Positions 1-5,860 are shown, numbered from the stretch's first letter. The stretch: 5,860 nucleotides of DNA from Campylobacterota bacterium (GCA_009930355.1 RZYK01000133.1:1-5860), one strand, 5' to 3'. Program-made: numbers and translations. Notes: generated by a model from the letters alone, not told the origin.

Positions 1-8
1 AAATGCCT

Positions 9-18
9 TTACATGTAA
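9..18. repeat. TTACATGTAA palindrome, copy 1 (intergenic)
   Basis: This is a perfect 10-bp palindrome upstream of the typA promoter, with its centre about 35 bases before the -10 hexamer. It is one of five copies of TTACATGTA in the window. Its position would suit a regulator site for typA, but the copies inside genes argue for a general genome signal instead. Confidence 0.7.
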
Positions 19-24
19 GGATAT

Positions 25-52
25 TTTAAATTTAGTCAGAACGTGGTATAAT
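25..52 (+). promoter_or_regulatory. Probable sigma-70 (RpoD) promoter of typA
   Basis: A perfect -10 hexamer TATAAT lies at 47-52, in an A/T-rich stretch with T-runs just upstream (22-33), as is usual for vegetative promoters in Campylobacterota, where the -35 is poorly conserved. TTTAAA at 25-30 would be a weak -35 with a 16-bp spacer. Transcription would start near 59-60, giving a leader of about 75 bases before the TTG start at 134. I see no strong hairpin in that leader. The assignment rests on motif and position only. Confidence 0.65.
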
Positions 53-121
53 GAAGCATAGTTACTTCTTCAAACCTACACCAATCACGTACGTTTTATT
101 GAGATGTAAACCTTAAATTTC

Positions 122-133
122 GAGGAGAATTTT
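122..133 (+). promoter_or_regulatory. Shine-Dalgarno site fixing the TTG start of typA
   Basis: GAGGAGA at 122-128 is a strong ribosome binding site placed 5 bases before the TTG at 134. No ATG or GTG lies in frame at a sensible distance. The first internal methionine is residue 42, after the G1 loop, so it cannot be the start. The TTG start is therefore well supported. Confidence 0.85.
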
Positions 134-1933
134 TTGCAAGAGTTTAGAAATATTGCCGTGATCGCACACGTTGACCACGGAAAAACGACCTTAGTGGATG
201 AGTTGCTAAAGCAATCAGGTACGTACAGTGCCCACCAAAAAGTAGAAGAAAGAGCAATGGATAGCAATGATTTGGAGAAGGAGCGTGGTATTACCATTCT
301 TTCTAAAAATACAGCGATTCGTTACAAAGAGACTAAGATTAACATTATTGACACTCCAGGCCACGCCGATTTTGGTGGTGAGGTTGAGCGTGTTTTAAAA
401 ATGGTTGATGGTGTTTTGCTTCTTGTTGATGCACAAGAAGGTGTTATGCCACAAACCAAATTTGTTGTGAAAAAGGCATTGAGCCTTGGACTCTGCCCAA
501 TTATTGTTGTGAATAAAATCGACAAACCAGCTGCTGATCCTGATCGTGTCATTGATGAAGTATTTGACCTTTTAGTCGCGCTTGGTGCGAATGAACAACA
601 ACTTGAATTCCCTATTATTTACGCTGCTGCTCGTGATGGTTATGCTAAATACAGCATGGATGATGAGAACAAAAATCTTGAACCTCTTTTTGAGACGATT
701 ATCAAGCATGTTCCAGCTCCTTCTGGTAAAGCAGAAAATCCTCTTCAACTTCAAGTTTTTACCCTTGATTATGACAACTATGTGGGAAAAATTGGTATTG
801 CACGTATTTTTAATGGAACCATTAAGAAAAATGAGACGGTATTGTTGGCAAAAGCCGATGGCGAACAAGTGCGCGGACGTGTATCAAAATTGATTGGATT
901 TCATGGTTTGGATCGTATTGATATTAATGAAGCAGAAAGTGGTGACATTGTAGCGGTAGCTGGTTTTGAAACCCTTGATGTGGGTGATAGTTTGGTTGAT
1001 CCCACTAATCCTATGCCACTTGATCCTTTGCACATTGAAGAGCCAACACTCTCCGTTGTTTTTGGTGTAAACGATTCTCCATTTGCAGGACTTGAGGGTA
1101 AGTATGTCACTTCAAATAAACTTGCAGAGCGTCTTGAATCTGAGATGAAAACGAACATTGCAATGCGATATGAGTCTGAGGGTGAGGGTAAATTTAAAGT
1201 CAGTGGACGTGGAGAACTTCAAATTACTATTTTGGCTGAAAATATGAGACGTGAAGGTTTTGAGTTCTCACTAGGACGCCCTGAGGTTATTATTAAAGAA
1301 GAAAATGGCGTTAAAATGGAGCCGTATGAGCATCTTGTGATTGATGTTCCTGATGAATTCACGGGTGCGGTTATTGAAAAATTAGGTCGCAAAAAAGCAG
1401 AAATGAAAGCGATGAACCCAACAGGTGATGGACAAACACGTATTGAGTTTGAAATTCCTGCACGTGGTTTGATTGGTTTTCGTGGACAATTTTTGACCGA
1501 TACCAAAGGTGAGGGTGTTATGAACCACTCTTTCTTAGAATTCCGTCCTTTAAGTGGCGAAGTTGAACATCGTAAAAATGGCGCATTGATTTCTATGGAG
1601 ACTGGTACAGCGATGGGTTACTCACTCTTTAGTTTACAAGAGCGTGGTATTTTATTTATTGATGTACAGGTTAAAGTCTATGCGGGTATGATTATTGGTG
1701 AGCATTCACGTCCAAATGACTTAGATGTGAATCCAATTAAGGGTAAACCACAAAGTAACGTTAGAAGTAGTGGAGCAGATGAAGCGATTAAACTTGTTCC
1801 TCCTCGAAAAATGAACCTTGAGTTAGCGCTTGAGTGGATTGAAAATGACGAATTGGTTGAGGTCACACCAACCAATATTCGTATTCGTAAAAAATACCTT
1901 GATCCAACTGTACGCAAGCGTATGAGTCGCTAA
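134..1933 (+). CDS. typA: Translational GTPase TypA/BipA
   Basis: TypA/BipA is a ribosome-binding GTPase of the EF-G/LepA class, linked in other bacteria to ribosome assembly and to growth under cold or other stress. The 599-residue length matches the family (about 600). All GTPase motifs are visible: G1 AHVDHGKTT at 11-19, switch I RGIT at 51-54, G3 DTPGH at 73-77 and G4 NKID at 127-130. After the G domain come a beta-barrel domain II (about 200-300), EF-G-like domains including VSGRGELQ and the IPARGLIGFR segment, and the TypA-specific C-terminal domain, which has the GEHSRPNDL and NVRSSGADEA signatures and a basic end (RIRKKYLDPTVRKR). The start is TTG with a strong ribosome binding site. 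The gene is probably transcribed from its own promoter at 25-52. No truncation or frameshift is seen. LepA and EF-G are excluded by the TypA-specific C-terminal motifs. Confidence 0.98.
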   Translation: MQEFRNIAVIAHVDHGKTTLVDELLKQSGTYSAHQKVEERAMDSNDLEKERGITILSKNTAIRYKETKINIIDTPGHADFGGEVERVLKMVDGVLLLVDAQEGVMPQTKFVVKKALSLGLCPIIVVNKIDKPAADPDRVIDEVFDLLVALGANEQQLEFPIIYAAARDGYAKYSMDDENKNLEPLFETIIKHVPAPSGKAENPLQLQVFTLDYDNYVGKIGIARIFNGTIKKNETVLLAKADGEQVRGRVSKLIGFHGLDRIDINEAESGDIVAVAGFETLDVGDSLVDPTNPMPLDPLHIEEPTLSVVFGVNDSPFAGLEGKYVTSNKLAERLESEMKTNIAMRYESEGEGKFKVSGRGELQITILAENMRREGFEFSLGRPEVIIKEENGVKMEPYEHLVIDVPDEFTGAVIEKLGRKKAEMKAMNPTGDGQTRIEFEIPARGLIGFRGQFLTDTKGEGVMNHSFLEFRPLSGEVEHRKNGALISMETGTAMGYSLFSLQERGILFIDVQVKVYAGMIIGEHSRPNDLDVNPIKGKPQSNVRSSGADEAIKLVPPRKMNLELALEWIENDELVEVTPTNIRIRKKYLDPTVRKRMSR

Positions 1934-1940
1934 AAGATTC

Positions 1941-1952
1941 TTTACATGTAAA
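1941..1952. repeat. TTTACATGTAAA palindrome, copy 2 (intergenic)
   Basis: This is the longest copy, a perfect 12-bp palindrome starting 8 bases after the typA stop codon and ending one base before the 11-bp inverted repeat at 1954-1983. AAAAGATT occurs on both sides of it (1932-1939 and 1951-1958). Its left half, TTTACA, could also serve as the -35 of a lemA promoter. Confidence 0.7.
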
Positions 1953-1970
1953 AAGATTTTGCCATATAAA
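1941..1970 (+). promoter_or_regulatory. Possible lemA promoter overlapping the palindrome and the inverted repeat
   Basis: TTTACA at 1941-1946 and TATAAA at 1965-1970 resemble -35 and -10 hexamers with an 18-bp spacer, and would start transcription near 1977, about 26 bases before lemA. The -35 lies in the TTTACATGTAAA palindrome and the -10 lies in the loop of the 11-bp inverted repeat, so a protein bound to that repeat would cover the promoter. A/T-rich DNA often gives such matches by chance, so the call is tentative. Confidence 0.35.
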
Positions 1971-1983
1971 AGTGGCAAAATCT
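1954..1983. terminator. Perfect 11-bp inverted repeat between typA and lemA (terminator or operator)
   Basis: AGATTTTGCCA at 1954-1964 pairs exactly with TGGCAAAATCT at 1973-1983 around an 8-base loop, TATAAAAG. It follows typA, so a terminator is the simplest reading. However, the bases after it on the plus strand (CTCAAAC) contain no T-run. On the minus strand the hairpin is followed by a short T-run (complement of 1949-1953), which would suit a terminator reading the other way, yet no minus-strand gene ends here. It may instead be a DNA operator, a transcript-processing site, or a weak terminator that lets some typA transcript reach lemA. Confidence 0.45.
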
Positions 1984-2002
1984 CTCAAACTTAGGAGTTG
2001 TT

Positions 2003-2560
2003 ATGCAGACTTTTTTCATCGTTTTGGGTGTTATGCTTTTGATTGTTGTATTTATGTACAACTCTTTAATTTCTAAAACAAATCAAGTTGAAAATATTTT
2101 TGCAGGGCTTGATGCGGTTCTTAAAAAACGTTATGATCTTCTTCCTAATCTTATTGCGAGTGTTAAAGAGTATATGGTGCATGAGCGTGAAACATTAGAA
2201 AAAATAACCGCATTACGCACCCAAGCACTTCAAACCAACCTTCATAGTCATGAAAAAATTGCTTTAGATAAAGAGCTGAGTTCCATGTTAGGTGGGCTAA
2301 TGGTAGCAGTTGAAAACTATCCGACACTCAAAGCCAATGAAAATTTTTTACACCTACAAGGGACGCTTCATGAAATTGAAGAACAAATTTCTGCAGCACG
2401 CCGTGCGTACAATCAAAGTGTGACTGATTATAACAATGCCATTGAGATGTTCCCTAGTAATGTGATGGCAGGCTTTATGAAATTAAGGCGCAAAGAGGTT
2501 TTTAATATTCCTTCGCAAGAGCGTCAAAATGTGGATGTCAAAAATCTTTTTCAAAAATAG
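2003..2560 (+). CDS. lemA: LemA family membrane protein
   Basis: The 185-residue length matches the LemA family (about 180-200). One N-terminal membrane segment (about 3-19, FFIVLGVMLLIVVFMY) precedes a helical-bundle domain. The family hallmarks are all present: AGLDAVLKKRYDLLPNLI at 34-51, the AVENYPTLKANENF segment at 102-115, the LHEIEEQISAARRAYN region at about 122-137, the VTDYN repeat at 140-144, and FPSNVMAGF at 150-158. The protein should be anchored in the inner membrane with its helical domain on one side. Its biochemical role is not established. LemA genes commonly sit beside genes for other membrane proteins of unknown function, as here. AGGAG at 1993-1997 lies 5 bases before the ATG. 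It heads a cluster with the next two genes, the first of which starts 9 bases after its stop. Confidence 0.95.
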   Translation: MQTFFIVLGVMLLIVVFMYNSLISKTNQVENIFAGLDAVLKKRYDLLPNLIASVKEYMVHERETLEKITALRTQALQTNLHSHEKIALDKELSSMLGGLMVAVENYPTLKANENFLHLQGTLHEIEEQISAARRAYNQSVTDYNNAIEMFPSNVMAGFMKLRRKEVFNIPSQERQNVDVKNLFQK

Positions 2561-2569
2561 GTAGCGGTT

Positions 2570-3535
2570 GTGAAAAAACGTGCATCGATTGTGGATTATT
2601 ATTATGAATCGATGTATCCTGAACTTGAAGTATTAGAACAAGATCGATTGGTCATTGTTTCAAAATTAAAAAAAGCTGCATTTTTTCTCTTTTGTTTTGC
2701 CATCATTGTTTATCTTCTTCTACACCAGAATTTTCATATGGAATTTTTAGAAGCATTTATGCTCTCTTTTGGAAGTGCTTTTATGCTGTTCATGTTTGTT
2801 TATCGTCACGAAAGTGCAGGATACAGTATGCTCTTTAAAGATCATGTGATTGAAAAAATCATCCATTTTTTAGACCCCTCACTGATGTATCACAAGCATC
2901 GTTATCTTTTGGAAAATGTGTATCAAAAGAGTGAACTTTTTATTGAAGCGTATGATCGTTATCGTGGTAGTGATTTAGTGGAAGGCTTTATTGAAGGGGT
3001 GGGTGTTCAGTTTTGTGATTTACATGTAGAAACAAAATACCGTACAAAAAATGGCAAAGAGGAGTGGAAAGATATCTTTTCAGGACTCTTTTTTGTAGCA
3101 GATTTTAACAAACATTTTCAGACAAATGTGGTGGTTTTACCTGATCATGCAGAGCGAATACTCGGTATCGTTGGTTCGTGGCTTCAAAGTATGAATATAG
3201 GCAGAGGAAAGCTGATTAAGTTAGATGATGCTTTATTTGAAAAGTATTTTGTCGTGTATGGAGAGGATCCTATCGAAAGTCATTATATTTTGACGCACGC
3301 TTTAATGGAAAAAATAGTGCAGTTACGCCAAAAAAGTGGCAAAAATCTTTATCTCTCTTTTGTGGATTCTAAAATTTATATTGCCATAGAGTACAACAAA
3401 GCGCTTTTTGAGCCGATATTGTGGAAGTCCTTATTAAAATTCTCTTATATCAAAGAGTATGTGGAGCTTCTATCAATGCTGATAGGCATTGTAAAGCATT
3501 TTAAATTGGATGAAAAACTTTGGAGCAAACGCTAA
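2570..3535 (+). CDS. DUF3137-type protein with two membrane segments, partner of LemA
   Basis: This 321-residue protein has no established function. It has a short cytoplasmic N-terminus, a likely membrane hairpin (about 36-52 and 59-77), and then a soluble domain of about 240 residues. The domain carries the pattern I recognise from DUF3137: WKDIFSGLFFVADFNK at 166-181, a VVVLPD strand at 187-192, then LDDALFEKYFVVYGEDPIESHYILTHALMEKI at 218-249 and a closing SFVDSKIYIAIEY...LFEP block at 263-282. DUF3137 genes are known to lie next to lemA, which supports both calls. The start is GTG, 9 bases after the lemA stop, with only a weak ribosome binding site (TAGGT overlapping the lemA stop), so translation may depend on coupling. 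No earlier in-frame start fits. The gene contains palindrome copy 3. Confidence 0.85.
   Translation: MKKRASIVDYYYESMYPELEVLEQDRLVIVSKLKKAAFFLFCFAIIVYLLLHQNFHMEFLEAFMLSFGSAFMLFMFVYRHESAGYSMLFKDHVIEKIIHFLDPSLMYHKHRYLLENVYQKSELFIEAYDRYRGSDLVEGFIEGVGVQFCDLHVETKYRTKNGKEEWKDIFSGLFFVADFNKHFQTNVVVLPDHAERILGIVGSWLQSMNIGRGKLIKLDDALFEKYFVVYGEDPIESHYILTHALMEKIVQLRQKSGKNLYLSFVDSKIYIAIEYNKALFEPILWKSLLKFSYIKEYVELLSMLIGIVKHFKLDEKLWSKR
3021..3028. repeat. TACATGTA palindrome, copy 3 (inside the DUF3137 gene)
   Basis: The context is TTACATGTAG, read in frame as TTA CAT GTA (Leu-His-Val, residues 151-153). This coding copy shows that the motif is not limited to intergenic regulatory sites. Confidence 0.65.
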
Positions 3536-3537
3536 TG
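3522..3537 (+). promoter_or_regulatory. Ribosome binding site and TAATG junction fixing the start of the FliL-like gene
   Basis: GGAG at 3522-3525 lies 9 bases before the ATG at 3535-3537, which shares its A with the TAA stop of the upstream gene. An in-frame TTG at 3520 would start before this site and overlap the neighbour by 16 bases, so the ATG is preferred. The one-base overlap suggests translational coupling. Confidence 0.75.
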
Positions 3538-3987
3538 TTTAACGAACGATTACTTAAGATTTCACTTACTTTTATAGCGATTCTTATTCTTCTTGGAATT
3601 ATCATGATTAATTATGCGCTCCATGATGATGGAACACGCTCATCGTATGAAAATGTCTCTTCTACTAAAAGTGTAAAGGCTAGTAATAATGCCAATGAGG
3701 TAAGCCTTGATACTGTTTATATTAATATCAAATCTTCTAAATACAAAATTTTAAAAGCCGATATGGCACTTCAAATGAAAAGTGCACAAGATAAAAAAGC
3801 ATTGCAAGGCAATATGCAAAATGTACGTAATGCCGTTTTACGCTATTTGAACGAAATGGAAGCGAATGGTTTAGAAACCAATAAAGGAAAAGACCGTCTT
3901 AAAGAAGAGCTGATTTACATGCTTGAGGGAAGTTTTGGTTACGAAGTTGAGACGATTTACTTTAAAAACTTTATTCTCTCCCCTTGA
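3535..3987 (+). CDS. FliL-like single-pass membrane protein
   Basis: The protein has 150 residues from the ATG. It has one membrane anchor (about 8-28, ISLTFIAILILLGIIMINYA), a low-complexity Ser/Asn/Lys linker (about 31-55), and a C-terminal domain that matches the FliL pattern: a VYINIKSSKYKILKADMALQM strand pair at 61-81, then NVRNAVLRYLNEMEANGLET at 96-115, GKDRLKEELIYML at 118-130, and a final VETIYFKNFILSP at 138-150. In FliL proteins the terminal strand ends in a similar VYFTEF-like motif, and the domain sits in the periplasm around the flagellar stator. Here the gene follows lemA and DUF3137 rather than flagellar genes, so it may be a FliL paralogue used elsewhere or a relocated fliL. 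The resemblance is by eye. The 3' end overlaps the convergent transporter gene by 17 bases. Confidence 0.75.
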   Translation: MFNERLLKISLTFIAILILLGIIMINYALHDDGTRSSYENVSSTKSVKASNNANEVSLDTVYINIKSSKYKILKADMALQMKSAQDKKALQGNMQNVRNAVLRYLNEMEANGLETNKGKDRLKEELIYMLEGSFGYEVETIYFKNFILSP

Positions 3988-5059
3988 AAAAGTACAGGCT
4001 AATATAGGCTAAAAGTGCTACGATACTTGCGTATAAATAAAGATAGACTCCATAAAAATATCCTGCCAATAATGCCCCCACAAATCCCCCTAACCCAAAC
4101 GATATACCATAATAAAATTGAGCAGCTAGCTTTTTATGGCTGTAAAGGGTGTATAAAAGACTAAGCGCTGCTGTGTGATGAAGGGCAAAGCTAAAGGCAT
4201 GTAGAGATTGGGAGAAGTACGAGATTAAAAGAGAAGATGGAAAAGCAAAGAGTAAAAACCATCGGATGACAGTACTTAAAACACTAAAGCGCACTAAAGT
4301 TAGGAGCGTAAAACGCTGTAAAATAGGCGCTTGAAAATAAAAAAGCACAATTTCACACATGACTCCGAATGCCCATAAATAACTGGTTGTTTCTAAACTA
4401 ATATGATGGTCTGTTTCATAGATGGTAAAAAAGTTATAAAACGCTCCAAAACTAACTTGCATCAGAAAAAGAGCTATCCAAAAAAAGCTTACATGTAAAA
4501 GGTTAAAAGGTTCATTTTCTTCTGAAGAAGGAGCAAAGTTTGGGTTGTTGTATGTGAGCCAAAAAGCAAAAAAAGCAGTTAAGCCAATGGCAAAAAGAAG
4601 ATAATGCAAGCCATTGGTATAATCATTTAAATGACGTGCAAGAATAATAGCAATCAGCATAAAGCCTATTGATCCAAAAAGACGAGATTTACCGTAACGT
4701 TCTTTTTGAAGATGTTCCATCGCATAGGTTTCAATATAGGGTAAAATGAGTCCCAAGCACGCACCAAGAAGCATATTGGGTAACATAAAAAAGTAAAAAT
4801 TGTGAATGCTTATATAAAAGAGTAAAACAGCAGCTATAGCGCCTATCAATGCTGTATAAAACGTTTTTTGTGTAAGCTTAAAATGTTTGAGAAAGAAAAA
4901 AGGGACAATAAAACGCATGAGTGGGGCAAGTGCAAAAATAGTACCAATTTGCAAAGCGCTATAGCCTAGCATTTGGAGAATTTTAGGCATAAAAATAACA
5001 TAGACACCCGTGACAATAAAATAGAAAAAGAAAAACCCTGAGATTTTAAAAAAAATCAT
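3971..5059 (-). CDS. MFS transporter, HcaT/MFS_1-like
   Basis: The 362-residue protein is almost wholly hydrophobic, with roughly 10-12 membrane helices and a central hydrophilic loop (about 170-186, rich in Asn, Glu and Ser) separating two halves. The features I recognise from the HcaT-like (3-phenylpropionate permease type) branch of the major facilitator superfamily are the YGKSRLFGSIGF motif at 122-133 after helix 4, an early LGYSALQIGTIFALAPLMRF segment at 31-50, and SLHAFSFALHHTAALSLLY at 285-303. The substrate cannot be told from sequence, and family members in Campylobacterota need not carry phenylpropionate. The ATG at 5059 overlaps the stop of the upstream RDD gene as ATGA, which I prefer over an in-frame TTG two codons earlier. 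The gene contains palindrome copy 4 (Leu-His-Val, 188-190) and is the last visible gene of the pyrE operon. Confidence 0.85.
   Translation of the reverse strand: MIFFKISGFFFFYFIVTGVYVIFMPKILQMLGYSALQIGTIFALAPLMRFIVPFFFLKHFKLTQKTFYTALIGAIAAVLLFYISIHNFYFFMLPNMLLGACLGLILPYIETYAMEHLQKERYGKSRLFGSIGFMLIAIILARHLNDYTNGLHYLLFAIGLTAFFAFWLTYNNPNFAPSSEENEPFNLLHVSFFWIALFLMQVSFGAFYNFFTIYETDHHISLETTSYLWAFGVMCEIVLFYFQAPILQRFTLLTLVRFSVLSTVIRWFLLFAFPSSLLISYFSQSLHAFSFALHHTAALSLLYTLYSHKKLAAQFYYGISFGLGGFVGALLAGYFYGVYLYLYASIVALLAYISLYFFKGRE
4489..4498. repeat. TTACATGTAA palindrome, copy 4 (inside the MFS gene)
   Basis: This is a perfect 10-bp palindrome. On the coding (minus) strand it is read as TTA CAT GTA, Leu-His-Val, the same frame and residues as copy 3 although the two proteins are unrelated and lie on opposite strands. 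Confidence 0.65.
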
Positions 5060-5517
5060 TTGCAAAGGGGGGCAGTATGGCTTAGAAGATCATATAAAGC
5101 TTGTTTGTCTTTACGAAAAAGGGGTAGAAAAAGTCCAAAGAGAGTAGCTGTGGTCATAACCATCACGCTATAACGTAAAAGAATACGTTGCCATGAAGGT
5201 TTTTTAAGGGAAGAGAGCTCTTTGAGCTCTATCTCATAGGCTTTATAGCCAGGCGTTTGTCCCTTGCGTACCAAAAAAAGTGTGGTAAGTACACCGTAAG
5301 AGAGTAAAATAAGCACCCACCCTTCTGCCATATGTTCTGCAAAGCCTTCTCGTGAGCCAAAGACAAGATAAAAAACAATGTATAAAATGGGCATTAATAG
5401 CATAAAAGAGTCAACAATAAAAGCTTTTAAACGTCTGGAAAAAGGTGCGATGACGTAAAGAGGTTGTGTGTTACGTACCTCTTTTTTAATGCCTTTTTTA
5501 GACTCTCGCCATCGCAT
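5056..5517 (-). CDS. RDD family membrane protein
   Basis: The 153-residue protein has three likely membrane segments (about 34-53, 66-83 and 114-135) and a basic N-terminus. It shows the RDD family pattern: SRRLKAFIVDSFML at 27-40 (the Arg and first Asp), KGQTPGYKAYEIEL at 85-98, LLRYSVM at 113-119, and RKDKQALYDLLSHTAPL at 135-151 (the second Asp in YDLLSHT). RDD proteins have no single agreed role; some are reported as ion antiporters. The ATG lies 6 bases after the pyrE stop with a modest AAGAG site just upstream, and the stop overlaps the start of the transporter, so the three genes should be co-transcribed and coupled. An RDD-like membrane protein after pyrE is, as far as I recall, seen in other Campylobacterota, so the linkage may be old rather than functional. 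Confidence 0.88.
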   Translation of the reverse strand: MRWRESKKGIKKEVRNTQPLYVIAPFSRRLKAFIVDSFMLLMPILYIVFYLVFGSREGFAEHMAEGWVLILLSYGVLTTLFLVRKGQTPGYKAYEIELKELSSLKKPSWQRILLRYSVMVMTTATLFGLFLPLFRKDKQALYDLLSHTAPLCK

Positions 5518-5523
5518 AGGCTC

Positions 5524-5860
5524 TTAATTCCCTCTACTACCTGGTTTGTATGCAGTACTTCCCTCTTTACATAAAGGGCACTCATTTGGTTCGTAAATGT
5601 CAAATTCAAAATCTGCCAATGCAAAAAATGGAGCATCGTTTGGAAGTTTACATGTAGGCTTTGCACTTACATCGCTTCCGACACGCTTGCAAAAACCACG
5701 GTTGGCAAGGGCTGCGAAAGCGACAATCTCTCCACCCATACTTTGGGCAATTTTGGCTGCCTCAAGAGCCGAACCGCCTGTGGTAATAATATCTTCACAG
5801 ACAAGAATTTTCTCACCCTTTTTTACTTCAAAGCCACGGCGAATGGTCATCTCACCATTC
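5524..5860 (-). CDS. pyrE: Orotate phosphoribosyltransferase (partial, 5' end beyond window)
   Basis: The visible part is the C-terminal 111 residues of PyrE, which joins orotate to PRPP to give OMP in UMP synthesis, in the cytoplasm. The reading frame stays open to the window edge (Asn-Gly-Glu before the first visible Met), and PyrE is about 200 residues long, so roughly 90 residues lie outside. The Met at 5850 is internal, not the start. The PRPP-binding loop ILVCEDIITTGGSALEA is clear, followed by AFAALANRG and a FALADFEFDIYEPNECPLC segment. The ending CPLCKEGSTAYKPGSRGN is typical of the Thermus-type PyrE branch also found in Campylobacterota, with a conserved CxxC of unclear role. The downstream RDD gene starts 6 bases after the stop. 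The gene contains palindrome copy 5. Confidence 0.95.
   Translation of the reverse strand, partial: NGEMTIRRGFEVKKGEKILVCEDIITTGGSALEAAKIAQSMGGEIVAFAALANRGFCKRVGSDVSAKPTCKLPNDAPFFALADFEFDIYEPNECPLCKEGSTAYKPGSRGN
5649..5656. repeat. TACATGTA palindrome, copy 5 (inside pyrE)
   Basis: The plus-strand context is TTACATGTAG. On the coding strand it is read in another frame from copies 3 and 4, CCT ACA TGT AAA (Pro-Thr-Cys-Lys). The motif is therefore kept at DNA level rather than through one shared peptide. Confidence 0.65.

Noticed and set aside
87..94. ACGTACGT palindrome in the typA leader
   Set aside because: I see a single copy with no flanking symmetry, so it is most likely chance.
582..893. 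103-residue plus-strand open frame overlapping typA
   Set aside because: It lies wholly inside typA in another frame, shows no family pattern and has no ribosome binding site. The opposite-strand frames across typA (85-1917) fail for the same reasons.
3520..3534. TTG at 3520 as start of the FliL-like gene
   Set aside because: It would precede the GGAG site and add only five residues. The ATG at 3535 has suitable spacing and a TAATG junction.
3998..4012. Short AGGCTAA direct repeat near the end of the MFS gene
   Set aside because: Two 7-base copies within coding sequence for similar residues do not go beyond what is expected by chance.
5060..5065. TTG at 5065 as start of the MFS gene
   Set aside because: The ATG two codons later forms an ATGA overlap with the RDD stop, a common coupling arrangement. 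No ribosome binding site favours the TTG.
5427..5666. 79-residue minus-strand open frame across the pyrE and RDD junction
   Set aside because: It overlaps two well-supported genes on the same strand in a different frame, and has no recognisable domain.
1..5860. CRISPR array, insertion sequence, tRNA or rRNA gene
   Set aside because: I found no spaced direct repeats, transposase-like proteins, terminal inverted repeats or recognisable structural RNA. Nearly all of the window is occupied by identified genes.

Overview
The window looks like an ordinary chromosomal stretch of a free-living Campylobacterota (Epsilonproteobacteria), most like Sulfurospirillum or a close relative. I infer this from the moderately low G+C content, the protein style of TypA and PyrE, a pyrE followed by an RDD membrane protein, and a promoter with a clear TATAAT but a weak -35. 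The genus is a judgement from memory of the proteins, not a search result.

Layout. Positions 1-133 hold a probable promoter and leader for typA, the ribosome-associated translational GTPase (134-1933, TTG start). A 69-base gap follows, holding a perfect 11-bp inverted repeat and a possible promoter. Next comes a tight plus-strand cluster of three membrane-anchored proteins: LemA (2003-2560), a DUF3137-type protein with two membrane segments (2570-3535), and a small FliL-like single-pass protein (3535-3987). The second and third genes overlap by one base (TAATG). On the minus strand, and convergent with this cluster, lies an operon entering from the right edge: pyrE (5' end beyond the window), an RDD-family membrane protein (5517-5056), and an HcaT-like MFS transporter (5059-3971). 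The RDD and MFS genes share an ATGA overlap. The two convergent units overlap by 17 bases at their 3' ends, with no terminator between them.

How the genes work together. typA serves translation and ribosome assembly under stress. pyrE serves UMP synthesis. The lemA-DUF3137-FliL-like cluster is the least understood part: the first two families are known to occur together, and the third protein adds a domain resembling the flagellar stator-associated FliL, which suggests a small inner-membrane or periplasmic assembly of unknown role.

The most unexpected signal is not a gene. The 9-mer TTACATGTA, with an 8-bp palindromic core, occurs five times in 5.86 kb, twice between genes and three times inside unrelated coding regions. 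Every ACATGT in the window sits in this larger context. This looks like a highly iterated palindrome or another genome-wide DNA signal.
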